Assembly: GCF_002217945.1 (NCBI RefSeq)
Contig: NZ_BCMG01000007.1
Span: 1 to 64,000 of the forward strand
DNA from: Secundilactobacillus silagei JCM 19001
Lineage (GTDB): Bacteria > Bacillota > Bacilli > Lactobacillales > Lactobacillaceae
Length of the DNA: 64,000 nucleotides
Reading direction: 5' to 3'
Shown here: piece by piece, positions 33,301 to 41,616 of the stretch
Numbering within the stretch: position 1 is the first letter of the stretch
How the letters are laid out: every line of letters begins with the position of its first letter
Notes under the pieces: generated by a model
Databases searched by the model: none
Told to the model about the DNA's origin: nothing
Seen by the model: only the letters and a program-made list of their open reading frames with translations
Position numbers and translations under genes: made by a program

Positions 33301-34797
33301 TACGCTAAGATCAACGTCAAGCTGGTCTCTTCAACTGGTGTGGGTACGATTGCTGCCGGGGTGGTTAAAGCCGGCGCGAATACCGTTGTGATCTCGGGTT
33401 ACGACGGCGGTACCGGTGCGGCGCCGAGAAACTCGACTCGTGACTGCGGGTTACCGTGGGAAATGGGTTTGGCGGACGCGCACCAGACACTGGCACTCAA
33501 TAAACTGCGTCAACGAACGACCCTCGAAGTCGATGGTAAGCTGATGACTGGCAGAGATATCGCTATTGCCATTATGTTAGGTGCCGAAGAATTTAGCTTT
33601 GCTACCTTGACCATGGTTTCTATTGGCTGCTTGATGATGCGCAAGTGTAACTTAAACACGTGTCCTGTCGGGATCGCGACCCAAAACCCAGACCTGCGAA
33701 AACTCTACGCTGGCAAGCCGGAATACGTCATCAACATGATGCATTTTCTAGCCCAAGACCTGCGTGAGCAAATGGCAACGCTGGGCTATCGAACCGTTGA
33801 TGAAATGGTCGGCCATGGCGAACACCTGACACCCCGTTACGTGCCATCCGGCAAAGCCAAGACGTTAAATTATGACCGCATCATCAACAAAACTATCCCA
33901 ATTAAACGAAAGGCAACAGCACCATTTAAATCGAAGTACCAGTGGCCTGATCTGGATCACGTCATGGCTGCCAGTCTGCAGCAGCACCACGACGACACCA
34001 CCGTTCAGTTACCCATCAACAATACGGATCGTGCGGTTGGCAGTCGTTTAGGCGGCTGGATTGCCACTCACTTTGGCCCCCAGGAATTAAAGCCCGGCAG
34101 TATTAAATTCAATTACACGGGTATCGCCGGTCAAAGCTTCGGCGCATTTATCACCCAAGGTCTTGAAATCAAGCTTCAAGGCGAAGCTAACGACTACGTA
34201 GGCAAGGGATTATCCGGCGGTCGACTGATCGTTGCTGCGACTAAGGGGGCTGAGGACCTCTACGCTCACGCTCCGATCATCGGTAACGTCGCGTGTTTCG
34301 GTGCCACTAGCGGTGAAGCCTTCTTTAACGGCCGGGCCGGTGAACGGTTCTGTGTCCGTAATTCGGGCGCTAACGTGGTCGTTGAAGGTATCGGCAACAA
34401 TGGCTGTGAGTATATGACCGGTGGCGTGGCCGTGATTCTCGGCCGTACTGGTCGGAACTTTGCGGCCGGTATGTCTGGCGGTATCGCTTACGTCTATGAT
34501 TGGACGCACCAATTTAAGCAAAACTGCAACACTGATCTCGTTGACCTTTACGCCCTGGATGAGACGGGCGACGACCAGATCTTAAAACAGCTGATCGAAA
34601 AACATTATGACTTTACCCATTCCTCACAAGCCAAAAAAATTCTTGATCATTGGCAGCAGGAAAAGCAGACCTTTATTAAAGTTTATCCACGTGATTACCA
34701 TCGAATGCAGGATCTGATCGCCCACTACACCCAACCGGGCGTCTCAAAGGAACAGGCGGTTCAAAAAGCGTTCGATGTTGCGACTAAGAAGAGTTAG
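30331..34797 (+). CDS. gltB: Glutamate synthase (NADPH) large subunit
   Basis: The 1,488-residue enzyme makes two glutamates from 2-oxoglutarate and glutamine together with GltD. The order of domains is complete. An N-terminal class II glutamine amidotransferase comes first; its nucleophile Cys lies in YEHAACGMGF, implying removal of about 21 residues. Then come the central domain, the FMN-binding synthase domain (VISGYDGGTGAAPRNS) and the 3Fe-4S cysteines in IGCLMMRKCNLNTCPVG. The C-terminal glycine-rich beta-helix (GGRLIV, GATSGEAFFNGRAGERFCVRN split) ends the protein. AGGTG precedes the ATG. GOGAT is uncommon in lactobacilli, most of which need glutamate. Confidence 0.97.
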   Translation: MLDSKHKNGLMYDPRYEHAACGMGFITQVDGRPSHQLVEKALTMLQRMNHRGGTGAEPDTGDGAGILMAMPDAFFRHLMAKVDLTLPAAGDYAVAQLFLPHDEQKRDAMLKAVTDQISHAGFPILWTRYVPFVYESCGPAAQKSMPGFAQVILQRPADVASGRDFEDHLYALRRHLEKNFERPELSICSLSSQTLVYKGMLHAYQVGLFYPDLHASDMASAICLIHSRFSTNTFPSWDRAQPFRFLAHNGEINTLKGAENWMTSHGIEIYDDDDSDSAKLENCMEYLYRHGRSIPQSLMMMIPEAWGAGTQMSPEERAFDEYNATFMAPWDGPAALCFTDGIQVGAFLDRNGLRPSRYTLTKDNELIVASESGVVDVAPTAIKEKGILSPAEMLVADTSTGKIYKSETLKHRYATAHPYAQWLAANRLPLKTLPEVKAAPTAFDETLKQLWQRNGYTHEVIETDLIPMAKNGHEPVVAMGFDSPLAVLSHHSESLFTYFKQAFAQVTNPPIDPLREKIVISTTLFLGRDSDVTQDIAANCQKLRLDGPILTDQDYTKIINLDLPTLQVTTLQLDYPLTNHPNRLAHALDNLFKQAENAIDQGTTIIILSDEHAREGRLTIPVLLAVAGLHNYLVSQGKDTAASIVVNTAEACEIHHFACLLGYGAAAIHPYGAFATLRQRGLAQCLDNYCEAAVNGIIKIMSRMGISTIAGYQGAQLFEAVGLANSVVDQYFTGTPSRIGGLDLDQIEAEYYRNYQLTYSRHAVDDLPSGGSFQFKSDGEHHLYAPTTIYQFQKAVRSGNYQQYQQYAAKMNQDSLENPVTLRSMWQIDTTKQPAVPINEVEPVSSIVKRFKSGAMSFGALSQEAHETIAIAMNSIGARSNSGEGGEDRRRFKVGKDGLNRNSRIKQVSTARFGVNTEYLMSADELQIKMAQGAKPGEGGQLPASKAYPWVASIRGSIAGVQLISPPPHHDIYSIEDLAQLIYDLKQVNPYAKINVKLVSSTGVGTIAAGVVKAGANTVVISGYDGGTGAAPRNSTRDCGLPWEMGLADAHQTLALNKLRQRTTLEVDGKLMTGRDIAIAIMLGAEEFSFATLTMVSIGCLMMRKCNLNTCPVGIATQNPDLRKLYAGKPEYVINMMHFLAQDLREQMATLGYRTVDEMVGHGEHLTPRYVPSGKAKTLNYDRIINKTIPIKRKATAPFKSKYQWPDLDHVMAASLQQHHDDTTVQLPINNTDRAVGSRLGGWIATHFGPQELKPGSIKFNYTGIAGQSFGAFITQGLEIKLQGEANDYVGKGLSGGRLIVAATKGAEDLYAHAPIIGNVACFGATSGEAFFNGRAGERFCVRNSGANVVVEGIGNNGCEYMTGGVAVILGRTGRNFAAGMSGGIAYVYDWTHQFKQNCNTDLVDLYALDETGDDQILKQLIEKHYDFTHSSQAKKILDHWQQEKQTFIKVYPRDYHRMQDLIAHYTQPGVSKEQAVQKAFDVATKKS

Positions 34798-34808
34798 GAG
34801 ACTTGTCT

Positions 34809-36239
34809 ATGGCTGATCCAAGAGGCTTTTTAACCTACGATCGAAAAAACAATCCAATGCGTCCGGTGATGCAGCGGATCAAAGACTTTAACGTCATGGA
34901 ACTTGACTTAAATGACGGTGAACGCCGTCAGCAGGCAGCCCGCTGTATGAACTGCGGGATTCCCTTTTGTCATCACGGCATTTTCTACGGCGGTGGCCGC
35001 GCAGTCAGTGGCTGCCCCAACGATAACCTGATTCCTGAATGGAACGACTTGATCTATAAGAACCGTGATCAGCAAGCATTTGAACGGTTGACCCGTACTA
35101 ATTACCTGCCTGATATGACTGGCAGAGTCTGCCCAGCGCCGTGTGAAGTAGCCTGTGTTCAGGCTTTGAACGGTTCTGGCATCACCATCCGAAATAACGA
35201 AAAATTCATTATCGAACAGGCCTTTAAAAATGGTTGGGTCGTGGATTCCGGCAAGCCGCTGCACCGAACGGGTAAAAAAATTGCCATCGTCGGCAGTGGT
35301 CCCGCTGGCCTGTCAGCTGCCTGGCGCTTGAATCAATTGGGCCATTCCGTGACGATTTATGAGCGTGATGACCGTTTCGGTGGCCTATTGATGTACGGCA
35401 TTCCCAATATGAAACTGCCGAAATCAATCGTGGCGCGTCGGATTCAAGCTTTAAGAGATGTGGGCATTACCCTAGTTGCCAATACGGAAGTTGGTAAAGA
35501 TATCGACGTTAACGTTCTGCGTCAAAATTTTGACCGCATCATTTTGTGTACCGGCGCTCGGCAAGCGCGTGATTTAAACGTGCCTGGCCGGCAGCTAAAG
35601 GGCATCTATCAGGCGGTGGACTACCTTAAGTCAGCCACTAAGTCCGTCATTAAAAACGGGACGCAGGCCACTCAAGAACTGGCTGGTAAACACGTTCTAG
35701 TCCTTGGCGGCGGTGATACGGGTAACGACTGCATCGGTACCGTCATTCGTCAAGGCTGCTCCGCCATCACGCAGCTGGAGATCACACCGGCACTGCCAAC
35801 GAAACGGCAGCCGGATAACCAGTGGCCTGAATGGCCCATGGTTTTAAAAAACGGCTATGGTCAAAAAGAAGCCCGTGCCCTTTACGGTGACATTACCCAG
35901 TACACGGCGACAGCGACTGGCTTTTTCGGTCACGATGACCAGGTTTCAGAAGTTGAAGTCAGCCAGGTTGACCACTTCAAGCCAATCGCCGGCAGCCAAG
36001 AACGGGTCAAAGCCGATCTGGTTTTACTGGCAATGGGCTTTACCGGCGCTGAAAAAGGGTTGTTTGACGCCTTTGGTATTACCCAAACGACTGACCAGTA
36101 TACGACCAATGACAGTCAGGTCTTTGTCGCCGGCGATTGTCGGCGTGGCCCCAGCCTTGTAATTTGGGGGATTCACGAAGGCCGGATGTGTGCTGAAAAA
36201 GTCGATGCCTCCTTTGAAGTGCTTTCGGCAAAAGCTTAA
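34809..36239 (+). CDS. gltD: Glutamate synthase small subunit
   Basis: The 476-residue FAD/NADPH-binding subunit feeds electrons to GltB through 4Fe-4S clusters. N-terminal cysteine clusters are CMNCGIPFC and CPAPCEVACVQALNG; the FAD site is IVGSGPAGLSAAW and the NADPH site is VLGGGDTGNDC. The ATG at 34809 is 8 nt after AGGAG, which overlaps the gltB stop; a TTG at 34803 is too close. It is tightly coupled to gltB and followed by a terminator. Confidence 0.95.
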   Translation: MADPRGFLTYDRKNNPMRPVMQRIKDFNVMELDLNDGERRQQAARCMNCGIPFCHHGIFYGGGRAVSGCPNDNLIPEWNDLIYKNRDQQAFERLTRTNYLPDMTGRVCPAPCEVACVQALNGSGITIRNNEKFIIEQAFKNGWVVDSGKPLHRTGKKIAIVGSGPAGLSAAWRLNQLGHSVTIYERDDRFGGLLMYGIPNMKLPKSIVARRIQALRDVGITLVANTEVGKDIDVNVLRQNFDRIILCTGARQARDLNVPGRQLKGIYQAVDYLKSATKSVIKNGTQATQELAGKHVLVLGGGDTGNDCIGTVIRQGCSAITQLEITPALPTKRQPDNQWPEWPMVLKNGYGQKEARALYGDITQYTATATGFFGHDDQVSEVEVSQVDHFKPIAGSQERVKADLVLLAMGFTGAEKGLFDAFGITQTTDQYTTNDSQVFVAGDCRRGPSLVIWGIHEGRMCAEKVDASFEVLSAKA

Positions 36240-36258
36240 TTAAGATCGATGATGACAC

Positions 36259-36305
36259 AAAAATAACGTGCTTCTTAGTCAATGACTGAGAAGCACGTTA
36301 TTTTG
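36259..36305 (+). terminator. Bidirectional terminator between gltD and rny
   Basis: AAATAACGTGCTTCT and GAGAAGCACGTTATTTT form a stem of about 15 bp ending in T-rich sequence on both strands, between convergent genes. Confidence 0.9.
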
Positions 36306-36326
36306 ATTTCCAGCGCTTAGATTACT

Positions 36327-37919
36327 CTAAGCACGCTTTTTCTTCTTCTTTTTACCTGGTTTATCACCAACGTACTCAACGGCCCGCAGTTCACGAATCG
36401 TTGTTACCTTGATCTTGCCTGGATACGTTAAATCATTTTCAATCTGATCCTTCACGTTTTCAGTTAAATCGGCAGTGGCCTTATCGTCCAGGACCTTTGG
36501 CTGAACCACGATGCGAATCTCACGACCAGCTTGAATGGCATAACTTTCCTGCACACCCTTATGATCGTTGGCAATCTTTTCCAGACTGTGCAGCCGGTTG
36601 ATATACTCTTCAACCGATTCGCTTCGGGCACCAGGACGGGCACCTGACACGGCATCCGCGATGGCAACTAACGATGAAATCGGTGACGTCACTTCAACGT
36701 CCCCATGGTGAGAAGCAATCGCATTAATGACGATTGGATCTTCACCAAAGGCCTTCGCCAAAGCCACCCCGATCTCAACATGGGTCCCTTCGATCTCGTG
36801 GTCGATGGCCTTACCAATATCATGGAGTAGCCCTGCCCGCTTAGCGATTCGAACATCTTCGCCTAACTCAGCAGCCATAACACCAGTTATCTGAGCCACT
36901 TCAATGGAGTGATTCAGCACGTTTTGACCATATGAAGTTCGGAACTTCAAACGGCCAATAATTTTCATCAGGTCAGGGTGCATAAAGCCGATCTTCAACA
37001 TGCTGACCGTTCGTTCACCAGTCTGGCGAAGGTCTTTCAACACATCATTCTGGGCAGTTTGTACCTGTTTTTCAATTGCAGCGGCCGTAATTTTACGGGA
37101 AGCCAACAAGCTCTCAATTGCAATACGCGTCGTCTCACGCCGAATCGGATCATGGGTACTGATCAATAACAGGTTCGGCTGATCAGGGTCAAAGACTAAG
37201 TCAGTACCAGTCAGTGATTCGAGTAAGCGAATATGCTGACCATCACGGCCAATCAGCTTACTCTTCGTCTCGTTCGTCGGTACCAGCACAGAATGCTCCG
37301 CGTGTTCACGGGGCCAGTCCACTGGTCCGCGCTGAATCGATTCGATAATCAGATTACGGGCATCTTTGTCCGCCGATGCCTCAGCGCTTTCCGTTAACTC
37401 ACGAACCGTCACGTCTTTTTCCTGCTCTAACTTACGGGCAGTATCAAGCCGAATCTGATCCTTCGCTTCGTTGGTCGTTAACTCAGCACGCTTGGCCACC
37501 TCATCTTGACGGTCAATGAACAGCTGATGTCCCTGATTCTTCGTCTCGTTGAGATGATCCTTATCAGCATTCAGTTCTGACTGGGTCTTATCGATGGCAT
37601 CCTGACGCTGGTCCAACCGTTCGGCCATCTGCTTCAAAGTCACCTGACGCTGTTCCGTCCGTTTTTGACGGTTATCAGTCTCTGTTTGCTGATCTGCCAG
37701 TTCGGCCTCAGTTGCCTGCCGATCTTGTTGAACCTTTGCTTTTGCTTCAGTGAGATACTTGGTTGCTTGTTTTTCCGCGTCTTTGCGCGCGGACTCCCGA
37801 AGTGCCGCTGCTTGTCGGGTTGCTGCATCAACGTCGCGACGGTGCTTTTGGCGCCGGATTATGTATCCTGCCAATAGCCCGATCACGAGAGTAGCAACCA
37901 CGATGATCGTATTAATCAT
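36327..37919 (-). CDS. rny: Ribonuclease Y
   Basis: The 530-residue membrane-anchored endoribonuclease initiates mRNA decay. It has one N-terminal transmembrane helix (IIVVATLVIGLLAGYII), a long charged coiled coil (about 30-190), a KH domain (LIGRDGQHIRLLESLTG) and an HD domain (HSIEVAQ, LLHDIGKAID, SHHGDVE). The C-terminus ends in a basic KKKKKKRA tail. Upstream sequence is short and no recA or cinA is nearby, the usual neighbourhood of the core copy, so this may be a second paralogue; that cannot be settled here. Confidence 0.9.
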   Translation of the reverse strand: MINTIIVVATLVIGLLAGYIIRRQKHRRDVDAATRQAAALRESARKDAEKQATKYLTEAKAKVQQDRQATEAELADQQTETDNRQKRTEQRQVTLKQMAERLDQRQDAIDKTQSELNADKDHLNETKNQGHQLFIDRQDEVAKRAELTTNEAKDQIRLDTARKLEQEKDVTVRELTESAEASADKDARNLIIESIQRGPVDWPREHAEHSVLVPTNETKSKLIGRDGQHIRLLESLTGTDLVFDPDQPNLLLISTHDPIRRETTRIAIESLLASRKITAAAIEKQVQTAQNDVLKDLRQTGERTVSMLKIGFMHPDLMKIIGRLKFRTSYGQNVLNHSIEVAQITGVMAAELGEDVRIAKRAGLLHDIGKAIDHEIEGTHVEIGVALAKAFGEDPIVINAIASHHGDVEVTSPISSLVAIADAVSGARPGARSESVEEYINRLHSLEKIANDHKGVQESYAIQAGREIRIVVQPKVLDDKATADLTENVKDQIENDLTYPGKIKVTTIRELRAVEYVGDKPGKKKKKKRA

Positions 37920-37968
37920 GTCGGCACTTCCTCAATTTATAGTTTCGATATACGTTTGTTATTATACG

Positions 37969-38652
37969 CTATTGTGCGCCATTTCTAAAGCAACTGGCAA
38001 GGTAAATCGCCAAGAGACCAGCTGCATTTAACCCCAATACCGCCCACAATACTAAATTGGGACTGAGCTGGACGCACACCACTGCTGATAGACTGGCACT
38101 CAGGACAAAGGTCAATAACGTCGCCGCGATCCATAGGCACTTCGAGCGCTCACTGCGATCGTGTTCCACCAGCCAGTGATATAGTGCCACCATGATATTC
38201 TTGGTATTTCCCGTCATGATGCCGTTATTGACCGTGGTTTCCTTGACTTCACGAAAGCTGGTCAGTTCATACCCGGACAGCCAGCCTAAAATGAAGATCA
38301 AAACCAGCTCACTAAACCAATCTTGGCCTAAAGCCGCTACGAACAGCGTCAGCACCACGATGCCCATTAACCACAGGTAGCGCTGCCGCAGATTCCGTTT
38401 ATGATTCAACCAGCTTAAAGCCGCTTGGGCCACAAAACACCCTAGCGCAAACCCGATCCAAATTGGCAGACAGACCCATGCCTGACTAAAACCGCCACGA
38501 GCAAATTTCACCGCAAAAACAATCAAGTTGCCAGTCTGTGCGCTGGCAAACGTCTCATCATGAGCAATATACGTATACGCGTCGATCGCACCCATCGAAA
38601 AAGTGGCTAAAAACGTCAGCCAGCTAAAAGTATAACGGTTTGCAGTCATCAT
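37969..38652 (-). CDS. DUF1275 (YoaK-like) membrane protein
   Basis: The 227-residue protein has six to seven hydrophobic segments with the family's GAIDAYTYIAHDETFASAQTGN (split) start and MTGNTKNIM in the middle. Function is unknown in this family. A paralogue lies at 60721-61413 with the same AYTYLQHGEVFAGLQTGN pattern. Two in-frame ATG codons follow AAGGAGG; the second (38649) has the better spacing. Confidence 0.8.
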   Translation of the reverse strand: MMTANRYTFSWLTFLATFSMGAIDAYTYIAHDETFASAQTGNLIVFAVKFARGGFSQAWVCLPIWIGFALGCFVAQAALSWLNHKRNLRQRYLWLMGIVVLTLFVAALGQDWFSELVLIFILGWLSGYELTSFREVKETTVNNGIMTGNTKNIMVALYHWLVEHDRSERSKCLWIAATLLTFVLSASLSAVVCVQLSPNLVLWAVLGLNAAGLLAIYLASCFRNGAQ

Positions 38653-38696
38653 ATCAGCCTCCTTAGAAAAGGTCTTCGGCTGAATTATAGCATCCG

Positions 38697-39641
38697 TTAA
38701 TTAAAATACCGGTCTAGAAATGCTTTGACAACGCTTCGGTACAGTCCCGGTGCATGACTGTACGACTTGGCGTGCTTGGCACCCTTCACTAACACCAGTC
38801 GTTTCGGTCCCTTATCCGCTCGATATAGCGGATAAACCATTTTGGTCGGGACAAACGTATCGCTGGTCCCGTGAATAAACAGCATCGGTTTATGGTTCTT
38901 CGCAACCTGCTTTAAGGCACTCGCCTGCTTAAAGGTATAGCCGTTGTTCAGGTAATTGATCCCACTAACTACTGGTACCAGCGGATATTCCGGAATATGA
39001 TACATCGACATCGCCTGGTATTTAATTTCGTCATAAATACTGGTGTAGCCGCAATCTTCAATGTAGGCTTTAACCTGTTTCGGTGTTTTTTCGCCGCTGA
39101 CCATCATCGTCGTGGCACCGCCCATACTGGTCCCAAACATCACGATCTGCGACTGCGGCCCGTTGCGATGAATGACCTGTCTGATCCATTTTAAGTAATC
39201 CAGCCGATCCGGCCAACCATAGCCGATATAAGTTCCCTGGCTTCTGCCAGCACCCCGATCGTCTGGTAACAGTACGTTGTATCCCAGCTCATGGAATAAC
39301 CCTGCGTATTCTCCCATTTTGCTGCTGCTACCGCCAAAACCGTGCGCGATGACAATGGTTTTATTCGTTTGCTTGCTGGCTGGTACGTAACTGGCCACTA
39401 ATTTAAGGTTCTTAGTGGCTGAGGTTTCGCGCCACGTGTACTTTTTGGCCGCTTGGTACCACTTCTTTTGATGGTAAAGCGGGTCGCTCTTTTTGATGAC
39501 CGTACTGTTATTGATAAATGCTTTTCGGCCACGAGCCACCGCCATATTATAGAAGTAACACCCTGCTGCGCCAATGCCAATACAAATTACTACCACGAAG
39601 ATTGCTAGACCAATCAACCAGTGTTTTAACCGCTTATTCAC
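38697..39641 (-). CDS. Membrane-anchored alpha/beta hydrolase
   Basis: This 314-residue hydrolase has an N-terminal transmembrane anchor (WLIGLAIFVVVICIGIGAAG). The fold markers are VIAHGFGGSSSKMGEY (oxyanion region), DDRGAGRS, the nucleophile elbow GTSMGGAT, Asp in HGTSDTFVP, and His in KGAKHAKSY. It is probably a cell-surface esterase or peptidase of the Xaa-Pro/BD-FAE-like group; the substrate is unknown. The GTG at 39641 is 9 nt after GGAG, and a TTG at 39656 overlaps that site. Confidence 0.8.
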   Translation of the reverse strand: MNKRLKHWLIGLAIFVVVICIGIGAAGCYFYNMAVARGRKAFINNSTVIKKSDPLYHQKKWYQAAKKYTWRETSATKNLKLVASYVPASKQTNKTIVIAHGFGGSSSKMGEYAGLFHELGYNVLLPDDRGAGRSQGTYIGYGWPDRLDYLKWIRQVIHRNGPQSQIVMFGTSMGGATTMMVSGEKTPKQVKAYIEDCGYTSIYDEIKYQAMSMYHIPEYPLVPVVSGINYLNNGYTFKQASALKQVAKNHKPMLFIHGTSDTFVPTKMVYPLYRADKGPKRLVLVKGAKHAKSYSHAPGLYRSVVKAFLDRYFN

Positions 39642-39739
39642 TTGTTTACACTCCAATTCTTTTTAAAAGTTTACGCGGTATATCATACCATACCTTCCCT
39701 TTAATTCAGCAGGTTGTTAGTCTAAGGGGTCACGCCACT

Positions 39740-39885
39740 GCGCGGTCGGGAGTCGGTCGAAGTGGCAATTGCTCCGGAGCTAAGTTTGGCCATGCCAAAC
39801 TGGATCTCCTCCGTCAATTGTATGAGTAGGCTTTCAAAGTACCAAAGCCAACTCATACGGCCACCACGACCAACTCCCGCCCACT
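39740..39885. repeat. Clover-leaf DNA/RNA repeat, copy 1
   Basis: The outer stem pairs CGGGAGTcGGTCG (from 39747) with CGACCaACTCCCG (to 39879). Inside are two hairpins: AGTTTGGC-CAT-GCCAAACT flanked by GGAG/CTCC, and TATGAGTaGGCTTT against AAAGCCaACTCATA. The blocks GCTCCGGAGCTA (39771-39782) and GGATCTCCTCCGTC (39802-39815) recur exactly in copy 2 in inverted orientation. Confidence 0.7.
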
Positions 39886-39923
39886 CCGTTACGTTGAATT
39901 TTGAACACACTATATGTAGTGGA

Positions 39924-40068
39924 GTGTGAGCCACCCCATCGTAGTGTCGATGTCAGTTGATTACCGTTTTTTGGTAATCTAGTGACATACGAGACGGAGG
40001 AGATCCGCTCCAAGCGAAGCGCAGGTGCTAGCTCCGGAGCGAGTTCACTATGATGGGCCGGCTCACAC
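39924..40068. repeat. Clover-leaf DNA/RNA repeat, copy 2 (inverted)
   Basis: The outer stem GTGTGAGCC/GGCTCACAC continues through CCCATCGTAGTG/CACTATGATGGG with one mismatch. Internal hairpins are ATGTCA..GATTACC/GGTAATC..TGACAT and CGCTCC/GGAGCG. GACGGAGGAGATCC (39993-40006) and TAGCTCCGGAGC (40029-40040) are the exact reverse complements of the copy 1 blocks. The variable stems differ but stay paired. Confidence 0.7.
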
Positions 40069-40141
40069 GCAACGAAATATGATTTCAGTCTCCCACAAAA
40101 CGCTCCGTTAGGTATACAATAGTAGAGAAAGGGTGATGTGC

Positions 40142-40585
40142 ATGTTTTCCGAACGACTCCGGGCATTGCGCCGTGGTCAGGATTTAACGCTGGCCCAGTT
40201 GGCAACCGCCTTAAATCAATTATTTAAACCAGATAAAGAACACGAAAATACCGCAGCTCAAATTGGTAATTGGGAGCGTGGCATCCGGGTACCTTCCTAC
40301 ATGGAAGTCCGCAAATTAGCGGAGTTCTTTGATGTCACAATGGACTATCTCGCTGGTAAATCAGAACGTGATGAATACGATTTAGACCGCTTATTTCTGT
40401 CCGGCAAGGAATTAACATTTGGACAAAAAACTTTGTCATCCGATGACCGGTACGCCATCTATCAACTCATGAACGGCTACCTTCACGGCCGTTCGCGACG
40501 AATAGATACTAACGATGAAGAGGATACGCCCATTACGCATCAAGAATCCCTTGAACTTGGGCTTGATGGTGGTAAACAAAAATAA
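40142..40585 (+). CDS. XRE-family transcriptional regulator
   Basis: The 147-residue protein has an N-terminal helix-turn-helix (SERLRALRRGQDLTLAQLATAL, then NTAAQIGNWERGIRVPSYMEVRKLAEFFDVTMDYLAG) and a C-terminal helical region. It is a cytoplasmic repressor-type protein. The ATG at 40142 lies 9-11 nt after AAGGG; an earlier GTG at 40133 is less likely. It lies 62 nt upstream of the methyltransferase-like gene in the same direction, so they may share a transcript. The target is unknown. Confidence 0.75.
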   Translation: MFSERLRALRRGQDLTLAQLATALNQLFKPDKEHENTAAQIGNWERGIRVPSYMEVRKLAEFFDVTMDYLAGKSERDEYDLDRLFLSGKELTFGQKTLSSDDRYAIYQLMNGYLHGRSRRIDTNDEEDTPITHQESLELGLDGGKQK

Positions 40586-40647
40586 ACCCAACCGCGCCAT
40601 TCGTATTTATTTGTCGAATGACGCGTTTGTATCTGGAGGTATTCGTC

Positions 40648-41496
40648 TTGAATCCAAAACAAAAAAAGAAATTACTCAAACGTGCACGGCAACAACATAC
40701 AGTTAAACCATCCGGCTACATTGCCACCATGGAACGATACAACACACTGTTTGCCGACTTTCCGACCATTAAAATACTGATCAATAATGTCTTGCAAGCT
40801 GACCGGTTGCTTAAACAGGGACTTTTACCGCAAACTCTGCCACAGTTACTACTACCTGATAACACGCAGGATGTCATTTTTAAGCAACTCAACGAGACCT
40901 TTCCCGCTGGCGATCCAGCAGGTGACAAGCGCTGGAACCAATTATCTGACGCCCTGCCTGACTTAGATAAAAAGCTCCGTAGTTTTCGGGATTATCTCGA
41001 GGACACTTATGGCATGTGGGCCTATATCTCAGCACCAGTTGCTAAGGATCTCGCCGATTTCATTAATGGTCGGCCTACCTTGGAAGTTATGGCAGGCAAC
41101 GGTTACGTCTCTAAAGGCTTACAGGACAATGGTCAAACCGTGATCACCACCGACTCTAAGGATTGGACGAAGGAAAATGAAACGGGCAAACATCCCGTAA
41201 CCAAGGTGGAACGGCTGACTGCTAGTGAAGCATTCACTAAGTACCATGATCAAGTCGATGTGATCGTTATGGTCTGGTCACCAGATGGCTTAACTATCGA
41301 CTGGGACCTCCTGCAGCAAATTCGCGCAGCCGATAAGGATTACGATTTTATCGTGATTGGCGAAAAGGATGGCGCCACGGATTCAAAAGTGTTCTGGCAA
41401 AACGCTAAACTGTTAGAGACACCGGCAGTCAAAGCGCTGAACAAACACTTTAATCAGTTTGATTTGATTCATGATCATGTTTATTTAGTCAAATAA
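40648..41496 (+). CDS. SAM-dependent methyltransferase-like protein
   Basis: In this 282-residue protein the C-terminal half looks like a class I methyltransferase. Motif I is LEVMAGNGYVSKGL with the acidic strand end VITTDSKDW, and DVIVMVWSPDGL is the motif IV position. The N-terminal 130 residues (KQKKKLLKRARQQH, LLKQGLLPQTLPQLLLPD) are helical and unrecognised. The TTG at 40648 follows GGAGG at 9 nt; an upstream ATG at 40618 precedes that site. It may be enzymatically active or a scaffold. The neighbour is an XRE regulator and a terminator follows. The substrate is unknown. Confidence 0.6.
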   Translation: MNPKQKKKLLKRARQQHTVKPSGYIATMERYNTLFADFPTIKILINNVLQADRLLKQGLLPQTLPQLLLPDNTQDVIFKQLNETFPAGDPAGDKRWNQLSDALPDLDKKLRSFRDYLEDTYGMWAYISAPVAKDLADFINGRPTLEVMAGNGYVSKGLQDNGQTVITTDSKDWTKENETGKHPVTKVERLTASEAFTKYHDQVDVIVMVWSPDGLTIDWDLLQQIRAADKDYDFIVIGEKDGATDSKVFWQNAKLLETPAVKALNKHFNQFDLIHDHVYLVK

Positions 41497-41499
41497 ATC

Positions 41500-41539
41500 A
41501 AAAAAGTTCTGAGGATCCTATTCCTCAGAACTTTTTTTA
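41500..41539 (+). terminator. Intrinsic terminator
   Basis: AAAAAGTTCTGAGG and CCTCAGAACTTTTTTT form a 14-bp stem around 8 nt, ending the methyltransferase-like gene and usable by the convergent aroB operon. Confidence 0.9.
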
Positions 41540-41616
41540 AACTATTCAAATTTTCACTTCAATGTTCCTAACGTTATAACCACGCCTTCCCAAACATGGC
41601 TACCACGTATCAGCGA

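Larger units (their letters stand above)
39642..40141. other. 500-bp intergenic region of structured repeats
   Basis: Almost the whole gap between the alpha/beta hydrolase and XRE genes is made of two inverted three-way-junction repeats (39740-39885 and 39924-40068), described separately. The remaining sequence holds a promoter region for the XRE gene (GTATACAAT near 40112). No ORF is supported. Confidence 0.6.

Noticed and set aside
34210-34521. Long open frames antisense to gltB, pepV, trp genes and others
   Set aside because: They follow the codon structure of the real genes, lack ribosome binding sites and show no protein features.
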